Origin: Mycoavidus cysteinexigens_B
GTDB taxonomy: Bacteria; Pseudomonadota; Gammaproteobacteria; Burkholderiales; Burkholderiaceae
Assembly: GCA_031963465.1 (NCBI GenBank)
Contig: JASSUG010000001.1
Span: forward strand, 522,673-586,672
DNA length: 64,000 nucleotides
Direction: 5' to 3'
Shown: piece after piece, positions 33,688-42,145 of the stretch
Numbering within the stretch: the first letter of the stretch is position 1
Layout: each line of letters opens with the position of its first letter
The notes under the pieces: model-generated
Database searches by the model: none
The model's input: the letters and a program-made list of their open reading frames with translations, nothing else
What the model was told of the DNA's origin: nothing
Made by a program: the position numbers and the translations under genes

Positions 33688-34956
33688 ATGCTTAACCTGC
33701 TGAATCTGCCAGGCATCAAGCCGGTGGATATATATAAAGAGAGCAAGGCGCTTATTATTGTTGCCGTGCCGGAAGTGGTTGAAGTTCCTATGTGTGGTGA
33801 TTGTAATATCCCCATGCACAAACATGGTATGCGCAAGAACAAGTTCTCGGATACTCCGCTGTATATGGAGCCTGTACGCCTTGAGATTCAGCGTCCACGC
33901 TTTCGCTGCGAATCGTGCGGCAAAATGGCGATGCCCGAATTGAGCTTTCTGGATGATAAGCGACGGGCCACCAAGCGACTGGTTGATGTGGTCCGGCAGC
34001 AGTGCTTGGGTACCACCTTTAGAGCACTGGCAGAGCATACAGGCGTTGCGGTCAATACCGTCAAAAACATCGCTCACGATCTGATTGAAGAACTCGAACA
34101 AACGGTACGTTATGAAACCCCAGTGATCATGGGGATTGAAGAAGTGAATCTGGCCGGTGGGTACCGCTGCGTGATTACCAATCTGGCGACCAACAACGTG
34201 TTCGATATGCTTGAGTACCGGACTCAGGATCACCTTAAACCGTTCTTCAAAGATTTGCCGGACAGAGATAAGGTGGAATGGGTCTGTACCGATATGTGGC
34301 GCCCTTTCAAGCATTCCTTTGCCCAGTACCTTCCCAACGCCAAGCTAGTGATCGACAAATTCCACGTCGTCAAGATGGCGTCAGAAGCGCTGGAAGAAGA
34401 GCGCAAGAAGTATCAGGCGCAGCTGAGCAAAGAGCATCGTATTTACGTCAAAAAATCAATCCGCTGGCTCACCCTGAAGCGCTACGGCAACCTGACTCCC
34501 ATAGAGCAAAAAGCCCTGGAGATTGTACGCCAGGAAATCCCACTGCTTGCAGTAGCCTATGACTTCAAGGAAAGCTTCTTCGGGATCTACGATGAACCTG
34601 ACAAACAGAATGCACAGAACGCCTTTGAAGCCTGGGAAAACAGCTTGCCAGAACAAGGACTGGAGCAATTCAAGAAGCTGGCTAAAACCGTTCATAACCA
34701 CTACGACGACATCTTTGCCTACTGGGATGCGCCTTTCCCAATCACCAATGCCTATACCGAGGGGCTGAATGGTCTGATCAAGATGGCAAATCGTCTGGGC
34801 AGAGGCTACAGCTACGACATTATCCGGGCAAAGACGCTGTATTCAAAAGAGGCTCGCAAGGTAGGCAGCGGTATTCGTGCTGGGCGCGGCAAGGTGGAGT
34901 ATGGGCCACACATTCCTACCCTGTTGAAGCAGGCGGAAAGTGGTGATTTGGATTAA
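33688..34956 (+). CDS. tnpA: ISL3-family transposase
   Basis: A 422-residue transposase. It has an N-terminal zinc-finger region (CGDCNIPMHKHGMRK, then FRCESCGKM), a helix-turn-helix (FRALAEHTGVAVNTVKNIAHDL), and a DDE catalytic domain with D in VCTDMWRPF, D in LVIDKFHVVK and E in TNAYTEGLNGLIK, followed by the usual RGYSYDIIRAKTLY end. The ATG at 33688 is 4 bp after the hsdR stop, with GGATATGGA inside the hsdR end as a possible ribosome site. It has no promoter of its own in view, so expression probably depends on the hsd operon. Full length and apparently intact. Confidence 0.94.
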   Translation: MLNLLNLPGIKPVDIYKESKALIIVAVPEVVEVPMCGDCNIPMHKHGMRKNKFSDTPLYMEPVRLEIQRPRFRCESCGKMAMPELSFLDDKRRATKRLVDVVRQQCLGTTFRALAEHTGVAVNTVKNIAHDLIEELEQTVRYETPVIMGIEEVNLAGGYRCVITNLATNNVFDMLEYRTQDHLKPFFKDLPDRDKVEWVCTDMWRPFKHSFAQYLPNAKLVIDKFHVVKMASEALEEERKKYQAQLSKEHRIYVKKSIRWLTLKRYGNLTPIEQKALEIVRQEIPLLAVAYDFKESFFGIYDEPDKQNAQNAFEAWENSLPEQGLEQFKKLAKTVHNHYDDIFAYWDAPFPITNAYTEGLNGLIKMANRLGRGYSYDIIRAKTLYSKEARKVGSGIRAGRGKVEYGPHIPTLLKQAESGDLD

Positions 34957-35059
34957 GACTGCGTGGCAAATACAGAAATTCCAACCAGGGCTATAATCTG
35001 GTGAGCCTCTGGAGAACAGTGAAATCCAACCAGAAGAAGGCTTCTGATGCAGGAAAGAG

Positions 35060-35091
35060 CTAGGGTTAGAATGGAAGGATTCCAACCCTAG
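35060..35091. repeat. Subterminal hairpin near the right transposon end
   Basis: CTAGGGTT (35060-35067) and AACCCTAG (35084-35091) form a perfect 8-bp stem overlapping the right inverted repeat. The 148 bp between tnpA and the end otherwise contain only the CCAACC copies noted for the element. Confidence 0.6.
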
Positions 35092-35104
35092 ATTGCAAAT
35101 AGCC
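35081..35104 (-). repeat. Right terminal inverted repeat
   Basis: Reading inward from 35104 on the minus strand it begins GGCTATTTGC, identical to the left end for 10 bp and matching 18 of 24 overall. Confidence 0.82.
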
Positions 35105-35112
35105 AAAATTAT
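35105..35112. repeat. 8-bp target-site duplication, right copy
   Basis: AAAATTAT, identical to 26986-26993, directly outside the right inverted repeat. Confidence 0.88.
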
Positions 35113-35230
35113 ATACAGACTAAAAATACAGAAAATGCCAAAAAGGAGGCAGTGGTGGCACGGTTTTTGTTTTTCTACAACCCAGTGGAGATTACCTCTC
35201 GTATAGCGATCAGCGCTGTTGGGAATTATC

Positions 35231-36553
35231 TTGTCTGAAATCTCTCTGGTACGGGCATCGCTCTGGTCGGCGAGCTCGATGTTGATCAAATTGGCTGTGG
35301 GCTTGCTGGTCATCAAGTGGTTGGCGCTTGCCTTTGGCCCGGAAGGCGTGGGCCGTGCCGGCAATTTTATGACGCTTGTCACGGTCTTGGGCGTGCTCTC
35401 AGGAGCCGGCATTTACAATGGAGTGACCAAATACGTCGCCGAATTTCAGTTTGATTCGGCTCGTTTGCACCGTTTGCTTGGCACCTCGACGGTGATCGTG
35501 CTGGGTTCCTCAACGTTGCTCGCACTATTGCTGACATTGAGCGCGGCCCCTCTTAGCCGGCTGCTCTTTGGCGGCGAAGATTTACAGAGTGTGTTGCGAG
35601 TGGTGGCTTTTATCCAACTCGGCATTGCCTATGCCAATTTTTTTCTGGCTATTTTGAAAGGCCGGTGCGATGCGATGGGTACTGCGTTGTCAGTCATCAG
35701 CGGCAGTCTGTTAGGCATAGGGGCATATTGGATCGCCCTTCGTCTCGGTGGTTACTCTGGCGCACTCATTGGGCTTACTTTGATTCCGGCGTTGTTGATA
35801 TTACCGGCAAGAATAGCGTTGTTTCTGCGTGGTATTGTCCCTTTGAATGGATTAAAGCTAGCATGGGACACAGAGTTGGCGCGCCGTCTGTTGAAATTTA
35901 CTGCGATGGCGATAACCACTTCAGCCACATTGCCGATTGCTTATGTCGTGATGAGAGAGCTGTTGGCAACACATCACGGCTGGAGTGAAGTTGGCATTTG
36001 GCAGGGGGTGAGTCGGATATCGGAAGCTTATCTGCAATTTATTACCGCACCTTTTACGGTTTATTTGCTGCCAATGCTTTCTAAGCAAAAAACTAGGAAA
36101 GACTGCGCCTATCAAATCGGCTGTGCACAGCGCTTTTTGGTGCCGCTGGCAATCGTGATTAGTTTAAGTATTTGGTTGCTGCGCGATATCGTCATTGAAT
36201 TATTGTTTTCGTCTGACTTTAAGCCGATGCGTGATCTTTTTGTGTGGCAATTGAGCGGTGATGTGTTCAAAGTCAGTGCCTATGTGTTTGGTTATCTGAT
36301 CATTGCTAAAGCCTCGCTACGTTTTTATGTGTTAGCAGAAATTATGCAGTTCAGTTTACTGACTTTATTTTCGCTTTGGTTGATTCCGGCAAGTGGTGCG
36401 CTTGGCACGGTGCAAGCTTATGCGGCGACTTATGTTATTTATTTTGCTTTGTGTGTATATGTATTTTTCCTCTACACAAAAGGGCATGATAAGTATCTGC
36501 AGTCTAAGTTTTGGGTTCCGCTTAAGGCCGCTTATGCAAAGTTCAATCAGTGA
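35231..36553 (+). CDS. wzxE: WzxE-like lipid III flippase, copy 1
   Basis: A 440-residue MATE/MOP-type flippase with about 12 membrane helices. The N-terminus ISLVRASLWSASSMLIKLA and GAGIYNGVTKYVAEFQ follow E. coli WzxE closely. WzxE moves the undecaprenyl-PP-linked ECA trisaccharide across the inner membrane. The TTG at 35231 (MSEISLVRASLW) is chosen because copies 2 and 3 also begin with TTG at the same place; a TTG at 35219 is the longer option. It lies 127 bp beyond the transposon end and precedes wecD. Two paralogs lie at 44.9 and 49.4 kb. Confidence 0.87.
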   Translation: MSEISLVRASLWSASSMLIKLAVGLLVIKWLALAFGPEGVGRAGNFMTLVTVLGVLSGAGIYNGVTKYVAEFQFDSARLHRLLGTSTVIVLGSSTLLALLLTLSAAPLSRLLFGGEDLQSVLRVVAFIQLGIAYANFFLAILKGRCDAMGTALSVISGSLLGIGAYWIALRLGGYSGALIGLTLIPALLILPARIALFLRGIVPLNGLKLAWDTELARRLLKFTAMAITTSATLPIAYVVMRELLATHHGWSEVGIWQGVSRISEAYLQFITAPFTVYLLPMLSKQKTRKDCAYQIGCAQRFLVPLAIVISLSIWLLRDIVIELLFSSDFKPMRDLFVWQLSGDVFKVSAYVFGYLIIAKASLRFYVLAEIMQFSLLTLFSLWLIPASGALGTVQAYAATYVIYFALCVYVFFLYTKGHDKYLQSKFWVPLKAAYAKFNQ

Positions 36554-36596
36554 CGCTGTTACAGCCCCTTGCTTCACTTTCTCAGATAATTTTGCG

Positions 36597-36702
36597 CTAG
36601 AATAAAACTTCTCAGAGTCGGGGAGACTTTGAACTAACGCTAGCTATTCGCTAACGTTGGTAGAGAATGGGTAAAAAAAATTCTAATCAGGGGAGCGTTG
36701 CA
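36597..36702 (+). promoter_or_regulatory. Leader of wecD with conserved initiation region
   Basis: CTAGAATAA (36597-36605) offers a -10 box (TAGAAT). It is followed by an AACGCTAGC/GCTAACGTT hairpin and by AATTCTAATCAGGGGAG (36679-36695), 7 bases before the GTG start. The same 17-mer with one change, and the same 7-base gap to a GTG, precede wzx copy 2, so the two leaders are related. Confidence 0.5.
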
Positions 36703-37452
36703 GTGTCATTAGATCGCATCATTGAACCACAATGCGCACCTGCACAAAGTAATCAGGAGCATCCGCTGCGCGGCCAACTTGAGCCGCTCGCATGGGAGAG
36801 TGAATTTTTCGCGCGCAAGTGCGCTAGGTTCGTTTTTGATAGTCAAGGCGCGTCGCTAGCGCAAATAGTGTTTACAGACTTCGATATTGTACAAAGCAAG
36901 ATTCCAGCTAATCGACTCGACTTATTGGATCAGCTGGTTAAGCTTAACTTCCAATTTATCGAAGGTGAGGCTGATTTCAGCTTACCGATTAACGCATTAG
37001 CCGATATGCAAAATTATCGGATTGCCTCTGAGCCGGATATCTTGGCTATACGTGCCGTCGCCAAAGGGCTATTTTCTGCTAGCCGCTTTCGTGCGCCTTG
37101 GTACACGGAGGAGGAGCGTGATCGCTTCTACCAAGTCTGGGCAGAAAATGCGGTGCGCGGTCTCTTCGATCATGCCTGCCTGGTGATTGAAGATACCAGC
37201 GGCATTCATGGTTTTGTCACGGTGCGCAAGTTGACGCACGATGCAGCTCGTATTGGCTTGCTCGCCGTCCGCCCCGATTTGACTGGCCGCGGCTTAGGTA
37301 AAGTATTAATCAAGGCTGCGCGGCACTGGTGTGCGGCGCGCAATGTCAAGCAGTTGAGCGTGGCAACTCAAACCAGCAATCTGCGTGCGATGAGCCTTTA
37401 TATTGCCAGTGGCGCTCAGCTGGCCGGAATTTCCTATTGGCTATATAAGTGA
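36703..37452 (+). CDS. wecD: dTDP-fucosamine acetyltransferase WecD
   Basis: A 249-residue GNAT acetyltransferase. It matches E. coli WecD along its length: LEPLAWESEFF, SRFRAPWY, FYQVWAENAVRGLFDH and the C-terminal SGAQLAGISYWLYK. It acetylates dTDP-4-amino-4,6-dideoxygalactose to dTDP-Fuc4NAc, an ECA precursor. I choose the GTG at 36703, which has AGGGGAG at 7 bases; an in-frame ATG at 36667 would add 12 residues. wecE starts 4 bp after the stop, as expected for translational coupling, and supplies its substrate. Confidence 0.9.
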   Translation: MSLDRIIEPQCAPAQSNQEHPLRGQLEPLAWESEFFARKCARFVFDSQGASLAQIVFTDFDIVQSKIPANRLDLLDQLVKLNFQFIEGEADFSLPINALADMQNYRIASEPDILAIRAVAKGLFSASRFRAPWYTEEERDRFYQVWAENAVRGLFDHACLVIEDTSGIHGFVTVRKLTHDAARIGLLAVRPDLTGRGLGKVLIKAARHWCAARNVKQLSVATQTSNLRAMSLYIASGAQLAGISYWLYK

Positions 37453-37456
37453 GATG

Positions 37457-38587
37457 ATGATTCCATTTAATACCCCGGCTCTGGTCGGCACTGAATTAGG
37501 CCATATCCAATCTGCGTTAGCCAGCAATGTGCTAAATGGTGATGGTAACTTTACGCAACGCTGCCAACAGTGGTTTGAACAGTATACTCACAGCCACAAA
37601 GTGCTGCTCACCCCCTCTTGTACGGCAGCGCTGGAAATGGCGGCTATCTTGCTCGATATTCAGCCAGGCGACGAAGTGGTGATGCCCAGTTTTACTTTTG
37701 TCTCCACCGCGAATGCTTTTGTGCTGCGGGGCGCCAAAATTGTCTTTGTTGATGTGCGTCCTGACACCATGAATATAGACGAGACCCGGATTGAAGCGGC
37801 ACTCACCAGCAGAACTCGAGCTATCGTTCCAATTCACTATGCCGGCGTTGCTTGTGAGATGGATGCGATTATGGCGATTGCTGACCAACATCAGTTGTGG
37901 GTAGTAGAAGACGCCGCCCAAGGGGTCGCTGCCACTTATCAAGGTCGTGCGCTGGGGAGTATCGGCCACATTGGGTGTTACAGCTTTCACGAAACCAAGA
38001 ACTATACCGCGGGTGGGGAAGGTGGCGCGATTTTGATCAACCAGGCTGAACAGGTCGAACGAGCGGAAATTATTCGTCAAAAAGGGACAAATCGCAACCA
38101 ATTCCTGCGCGGTCAGACGGATAAATATACGTGGCGAGACATCGGTTCTAGCTATCTGATGTCTGATTTACAGGCAGCCTATCTGTGGGCGCAGCTAGAG
38201 GCAGTCGAGCAGATCAACGCGCGCCGTCTTGCATTGTGGCATGGCTATTTTCAGGCATTTCAGTCTTTGGCGCAGCAAGGGCGCATTGAACTGCCGGCGA
38301 TTGCGCCAAACTGTGACCACAACGCACATATGTTTTATCTCAAACTGCGTGACATTAAAGATCGTAATGCTTTTATTAGCGCGATGCGCGACGCCGGTAT
38401 TCTGGCTGTTTTTCACTACGTTCCACTGCATAGTTCTCCGGCGGGGCAACGGTTTGGTGTCTTCCATGGTGAGGACAGATACACGACCAAAGAGAGTGAG
38501 CGTTTAGTGCGGCTGCCGCTTTTCTATAACATGACAGATATGGCCCACCGCACGGTGATAAACGCTGTGACTCGCTACTTTGCCTGA
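37457..38587 (+). CDS. wecE: dTDP-4-amino-4,6-dideoxygalactose transaminase WecE
   Basis: A 376-residue PLP-dependent sugar aminotransferase (DegT/DnrJ/EryC1 fold), the same length as E. coli WecE and very similar throughout (MIPFNTP, QPGDEVVMPSFTFVSTANAF, VRPDTMNIDE). The PLP lysine is in SFHETKNYTAGGEGG. It converts dTDP-4-keto-6-deoxyglucose to dTDP-Fuc4N using glutamate. An ATG one codon earlier (37454) is also possible. Its substrate requires RffH/RffG or RmlA/RmlB, which are not in this window. Confidence 0.93.
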   Translation: MIPFNTPALVGTELGHIQSALASNVLNGDGNFTQRCQQWFEQYTHSHKVLLTPSCTAALEMAAILLDIQPGDEVVMPSFTFVSTANAFVLRGAKIVFVDVRPDTMNIDETRIEAALTSRTRAIVPIHYAGVACEMDAIMAIADQHQLWVVEDAAQGVAATYQGRALGSIGHIGCYSFHETKNYTAGGEGGAILINQAEQVERAEIIRQKGTNRNQFLRGQTDKYTWRDIGSSYLMSDLQAAYLWAQLEAVEQINARRLALWHGYFQAFQSLAQQGRIELPAIAPNCDHNAHMFYLKLRDIKDRNAFISAMRDAGILAVFHYVPLHSSPAGQRFGVFHGEDRYTTKESERLVRLPLFYNMTDMAHRTVINAVTRYFA

Positions 38588-38616
38588 CGCATCTTTGATG
38601 CGCCTGCGTAGCGCAG
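38588..38616 (+). terminator. Double hairpin between convergent wecE and wecA
   Basis: CGCATC/GATGCG (38588-38602) and CTGCG/CGCAG (38604-38616) form two adjacent short stems, followed by TAAAATTTTC. It probably limits transcription between the convergent genes. The T tract is imperfect. Confidence 0.45.
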
Positions 38617-38713
38617 TAAAATTTTCTGAGCGAAGTGCTGTGTGGGCGTGAAGGGCTGACAGCACCTGCTACGGGTCAATGCCTTCAAGCTGGCTGCTAG
38701 CGTAGGCTCATCA

Positions 38714-39847
38714 TCAGTGGGAGCGTTTGCTGATATTTGCTTGCATGCGTGTGCGATGTCGCCCAAACAATAGCCACCATGGCGTCTTAAACCGCACAAT
38801 ACTGGCGTAAAGCCAGACGTAAGCTGCGATAAACACTATAGCGAAGCAAACTAGCACGGCGGTATGCTGCCAAAAGAGTGTCGCAGGCACCCCTGCAATC
38901 AAATATAACAGCCAAAGGTAAGGGGCCGTCAGTGCATTACACTGGGTCAGCGTGCGCGTACCTTGTACGCTCGCCGTTGGACGCATGAGCCGTTTGTAAA
39001 TCAACGTATGTAAATGCCGATCATCCGCTAAGGTGGCTGAGGTGCCGTGTAAGAAGCGTCTGCGATAGATTGAGAAACACACTTCAAAAATTGGGTAAAG
39101 TAGCATTAAGACAGGGTACCAAGCAGAAACCTCAGGATGGTGCATGACCAATATAATAGATAATTCACCTAACATAAAGCCAATGAAATAAGCGCCACCA
39201 TCGCCCAGAAAAATCCGTCCAGTCGGAAAATTCCAAATAAAAAAACCGAGAATGGCGCCCATCATAATCAGTGCTGCCGAAAGTATGACCGTGTCAGAGA
39301 CTTGGTGTGCAACGTAGGCAAGCGATGCCGACATCAAAAACGTAATCATTGCAGCTAAGCCATTAATGCCGTCGATGCAGTTAATCGCATTGGCGAGTCC
39401 TGCGACCACAAGTAGGGTAAAGAGGCAGCTGATAGCCGGATAAGCGATGACCGAGTCAAGCAGGGCAATGCCGGTGCGTGTCACATAAAGATCCAGCAAG
39501 AAATAGGCTAGGCCGGCGGCAGCTATCGTACAACTGAGGCGCATGAATGGCGTTACGCGTTTAGTGAAGTCTTCGGTGAGGCCTGCTAAAAAAGCCGGCA
39601 GTCCGCAGGCGACGAGGGATAATATGTTCAACGAAAGGCGCGGATCGTTGAGGTAAAGCTGGCCGGCGCCTACGGTGAGGCCGGCGAGGATCGCAATGCC
39701 GCCGATACGTGGTACGGCTTGCTGATGGATTTTTTGTGGGCCGGACAGGCGGTGATCAGCCGATAAATGTCCATGCAAATGCTGATAGCGCACAATCAAA
39801 AAAATGGCCAGGGTTGAGACAATAAAGCTGAGCGTGAAATTAAGCAT
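38714..39847 (-). CDS. wecA: WecA/MraY-family undecaprenyl-phosphate sugar-1-phosphate transferase
   Basis: A 377-residue polytopic membrane enzyme of glycosyltransferase family 4. Family motifs are present: the acidic GLTEDFT loop, NAINCIDGINGLA, the GDGGAYFIGF turn and a basic HLHTLIYKR loop. Such enzymes attach GlcNAc-1-P or a related sugar-P to undecaprenyl phosphate, the first lipid step of ECA or O-antigen synthesis. The ATG at 39847 gives MLNFTLSFIV; a TTG two codons upstream is less likely. Among surroundings made of wec genes, WecA is the fitting role, but it is more diverged than WecB-G and could be a WbpL/WbcO-type enzyme with another sugar. Confidence 0.78.
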   Translation of the reverse strand: MLNFTLSFIVSTLAIFLIVRYQHLHGHLSADHRLSGPQKIHQQAVPRIGGIAILAGLTVGAGQLYLNDPRLSLNILSLVACGLPAFLAGLTEDFTKRVTPFMRLSCTIAAAGLAYFLLDLYVTRTGIALLDSVIAYPAISCLFTLLVVAGLANAINCIDGINGLAAMITFLMSASLAYVAHQVSDTVILSAALIMMGAILGFFIWNFPTGRIFLGDGGAYFIGFMLGELSIILVMHHPEVSAWYPVLMLLYPIFEVCFSIYRRRFLHGTSATLADDRHLHTLIYKRLMRPTASVQGTRTLTQCNALTAPYLWLLYLIAGVPATLFWQHTAVLVCFAIVFIAAYVWLYASIVRFKTPWWLLFGRHRTRMQANISKRSH

Positions 39848-39956
39848 AGTCAATATTTTTCTAGCTACAACACGTTTAAAGAAGCTCTTCTTTAATCAGA
39901 TTCAGTATGCAGAAGACCCACGGATTTTATTTATTACTCGTCTCCCCTTATAGGGG

Positions 39957-39981
39957 AAAATTGATAAAAAATCAATTTTTT
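39957..39981. promoter_or_regulatory. Hairpin in the divergent wecA / beta-helix gene spacer
   Basis: AAAATTGAT (39957-39965) and ATCAATTTT (39971-39979) form a 9-bp stem followed by T's on the + strand, just after a second stem CCCC/GGGG (39945-39957). As it lies in the 5' leader of the gene at 40020 it could act as a weak attenuator. Confidence 0.35.
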
Positions 39982-40019
39982 CGAATATGATTCGTGTTAA
40001 GGGAGAGGAGATATTACTT

Positions 40020-42131
40020 ATGACGCGCCGTTATTTTTTAAGCACAGCTCTAGGCATGGCCGCCGGTGGATTCGCTCTAGCGCCTTTAAAATCAAATCTC
40101 TCGGCAAATGCGATCAAACCGGTTGCGTCAGTTGCTGCTTTGATCGAATTAGGTCTGACCCAGCCGGTGGACGGTACGGTGGCCATCACATTAGGTTATT
40201 ACAGTGCTGGCGATGGCGGAGGGATGCTGGTTTATTGGGATGCCTCTGCTGAACATATGATCAACGGTGGCACGGTGATTGCTGCTGTGAGCCAGGCTAA
40301 AGGCCGCTGGCTTCAACTGCATGAAGGGGTTGTCGATTTTAGGCAATTTGGTGTTTTTAATGCAGAGACGAATGCAGATGATGCGCTGGCAGCGATGGTG
40401 AATGATCCTACGATTCATCGTATCGAGGCGCATACGCCACTCAATTTTGTTCGCCGCCACCATTTTTATCGTAGCAACCTGACGCTGGATTTTGGAGGTC
40501 AAACGGTAACTACACTCGGGATTGAGCCGGTTGGTGCGAAACAGATTAACGCTTTGGCTGCGGTGCTGTTTTTTAGTGGTAAGCCTGCTGCCAATACGGA
40601 TACGGTAACCCTGAATGCAGTCTTGCCGGAACAGACTGATATTTTTCCAGTTAGCAATGCAAGCAAATTTTCTGTTGGGCAGTGGTATCGGCTTGAGTCT
40701 GACGCACCGGGTGAGCGTTTAGCCAAAGAGTTGCAAAAGTTAGTCCAAATTACCCAAATTATTGATGCAAAGCAGGTTCGGGTCAATTATAAAAATGGCT
40801 GGCCTTTGTCAGCCGGGCGGCAGATCCGTTGGGCGCAGGTGAGTGTGATTGAACAGGTCCATATTAGCAATATGCGCTTTAGCGGGCATGGTACGGCTCC
40901 ACATACCGGCTCTCACCCGATTGCGTTTGAATATGCGGTGTCCTGTAATGTATCGGCAATTCATGCAGAGGCAACTTTCTGGAGCGTCATTATCAGGCGC
41001 TGGTGCGCATTCTTTCGCACTGAACGGTGCTCATTAACCAATCCGGTCAACATCAAGTATGGCGGCGCTGGTTACTTAGCACAGCATATCCATTGTCTTT
41101 ACGGACATATTCTGGAGTGTAGCTCTGCCAATGCTCGGCATCTGAACGATTTTGTTTCGAGTGCATACTGCACCGTAGAAAATTGTCATAGCAATGGTGA
41201 TCATGATGGCGCCTTTGTGACGCACGGGCAATATGAGCATGATCTAGTCTACGCAGGGAATGCGGGCGCGATATCTTTTGCTAATTCGGGCAAGCAGTGG
41301 GGGGCTTCAGCCAAACGCATTACGGTACGCAACCACACCTGTACACTTTTTATTGCCAATGAGAAAGTCACTGACCTAACATTGGATGATGTCCATGTGT
41401 TGCAAGTGGAGGGCCGGTCCAATACCGGCATTATGCGACTTAATGCGGATGGAGTTCAACTGCGAGGCTGCACGGTGGCGAGTGAACTGACCTTGGTTCA
41501 GCATACGGCTTTATCTTGCCGGCTGAATACCTTCAATGGCTGTAGTTTCAGGCTGGATAGCCGGCATGATTTAACCAGCAGCGCAGAAGATCCTCTCGGC
41601 CGGTATTGCCAAACGCACTTGCCGCCAGTCGAAAGAAATTCGGTTTATGCCCACAGTGCTATTGTCTTCAATAATTGCACTTTTGAGGGCAATCGAGCAA
41701 GCACTTCGCTGTGGATCGCGGCGCATAACATGACATTAGATGCGTGCCGCATTGAAAATGTTGCTCTATGTTTAACCGGTACCGCTGAGCAGCACTTCAT
41801 CCTAGCCGGTAATAGCGTCTTGTCAAATACCGCCAATCAAGGCGCTCTATTGTCTCGGGATGGCAATGATCGCCTGATCCATTGGCGTTTAGGACCTTAC
41901 CGCAGCATCGTAGCGCATGCAAACGTAGCGCATATTCAGTTAGTGGATGGGGTGAACCATTATCAAGCCACTCATGTCCATTTTGTGCGTGGCAAAATTT
42001 TACTGGCTCCAGCCGCTTTTACCCCGCCTTCATTTTTGCTTGAGACAGGGCGTATCGAGGAAGGCCAGCTTGATGCGGTCGCACCACCAGCCAGTACTAG
42101 AGTCCGCATTGAGGGAACGCTCTCTATTTGA
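40020..42131 (+). CDS. Exported parallel beta-helix protein (Tat-type signal)
   Basis: A 703-residue protein with a twin-arginine signal peptide: T-R-R-Y-F-L at residues 2-7, then a hydrophobic stretch (STALGMAAGGFALAPL) ending near residue 30. The next ~100 residues resemble the N-terminal region of phage tailspikes and pectate-lyase-like proteins (YYSAGDGGGMLVYWDA, VVDFRQFGV). The rest has short periodic beta-strand segments with repeated Asn (SNLTLDFGGQTV, VEDVHVL-like turns, ECSSANARHLNDFV, VENCHSNGDHDGAFV), typical of a right-handed beta-helix. Such proteins are often polysaccharide lyases or hydrolases. Placed in the wec cluster it may trim or bind the surface polymer; the substrate is unknown. 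It ends 14 bp from convergent wecC. Confidence 0.72.
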   Translation: MTRRYFLSTALGMAAGGFALAPLKSNLSANAIKPVASVAALIELGLTQPVDGTVAITLGYYSAGDGGGMLVYWDASAEHMINGGTVIAAVSQAKGRWLQLHEGVVDFRQFGVFNAETNADDALAAMVNDPTIHRIEAHTPLNFVRRHHFYRSNLTLDFGGQTVTTLGIEPVGAKQINALAAVLFFSGKPAANTDTVTLNAVLPEQTDIFPVSNASKFSVGQWYRLESDAPGERLAKELQKLVQITQIIDAKQVRVNYKNGWPLSAGRQIRWAQVSVIEQVHISNMRFSGHGTAPHTGSHPIAFEYAVSCNVSAIHAEATFWSVIIRRWCAFFRTERCSLTNPVNIKYGGAGYLAQHIHCLYGHILECSSANARHLNDFVSSAYCTVENCHSNGDHDGAFVTHGQYEHDLVYAGNAGAISFANSGKQWGASAKRITVRNHTCTLFIANEKVTDLTLDDVHVLQVEGRSNTGIMRLNADGVQLRGCTVASELTLVQHTALSCRLNTFNGCSFRLDSRHDLTSSAEDPLGRYCQTHLPPVERNSVYAHSAIVFNNCTFEGNRASTSLWIAAHNMTLDACRIENVALCLTGTAEQHFILAGNSVLSNTANQGALLSRDGNDRLIHWRLGPYRSIVAHANVAHIQLVDGVNHYQATHVHFVRGKILLAPAAFTPPSFLLETGRIEEGQLDAVAPPASTRVRIEGTLSI

Positions 42132-42145
42132 TGACGGCTAAGAAG

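Larger units (their letters stand above)
26994..35104 (+). mobile_element. ISL3-family transposon carrying a type I R-M operon
   Basis: An 8111-bp element bounded by imperfect terminal inverted repeats beginning GGCTATTTGC and by an exact 8-bp duplication AAAATTAT. Inside are, all on the + strand, hsdM, hsdS, hsdR and the ISL3 transposase gene, with junctions of ATGA overlap, 0 bp and 4 bp. The transposase has no ends of its own between hsdR and tnpA: only 4 bp lie there. The unit of movement is therefore the whole R-M operon plus transposase. Both ends carry further inward GGTTGG copies (left 27067 and 27113; right, on the minus strand, 34981, 35026, 35082), likely transposase binding sites. 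hsdM, hsdR and tnpA look richer in GC than the host genes; hsdS is more mixed. Known ISL3 members such as ISPpu12 carry passengers, so cargo in this family has precedent. The insertion point is intergenic. Confidence 0.85.

Noticed and set aside
33592..34314. 240-codon minus-strand frame over hsdR/tnpA
   Set aside because: Antisense to the hsdR end and the transposase; no family features.
36650..36670. JUMPstart/ops element before the wec genes
   Set aside because: Only GGTAG is present; the full GGCGGTAG ops core is not found.
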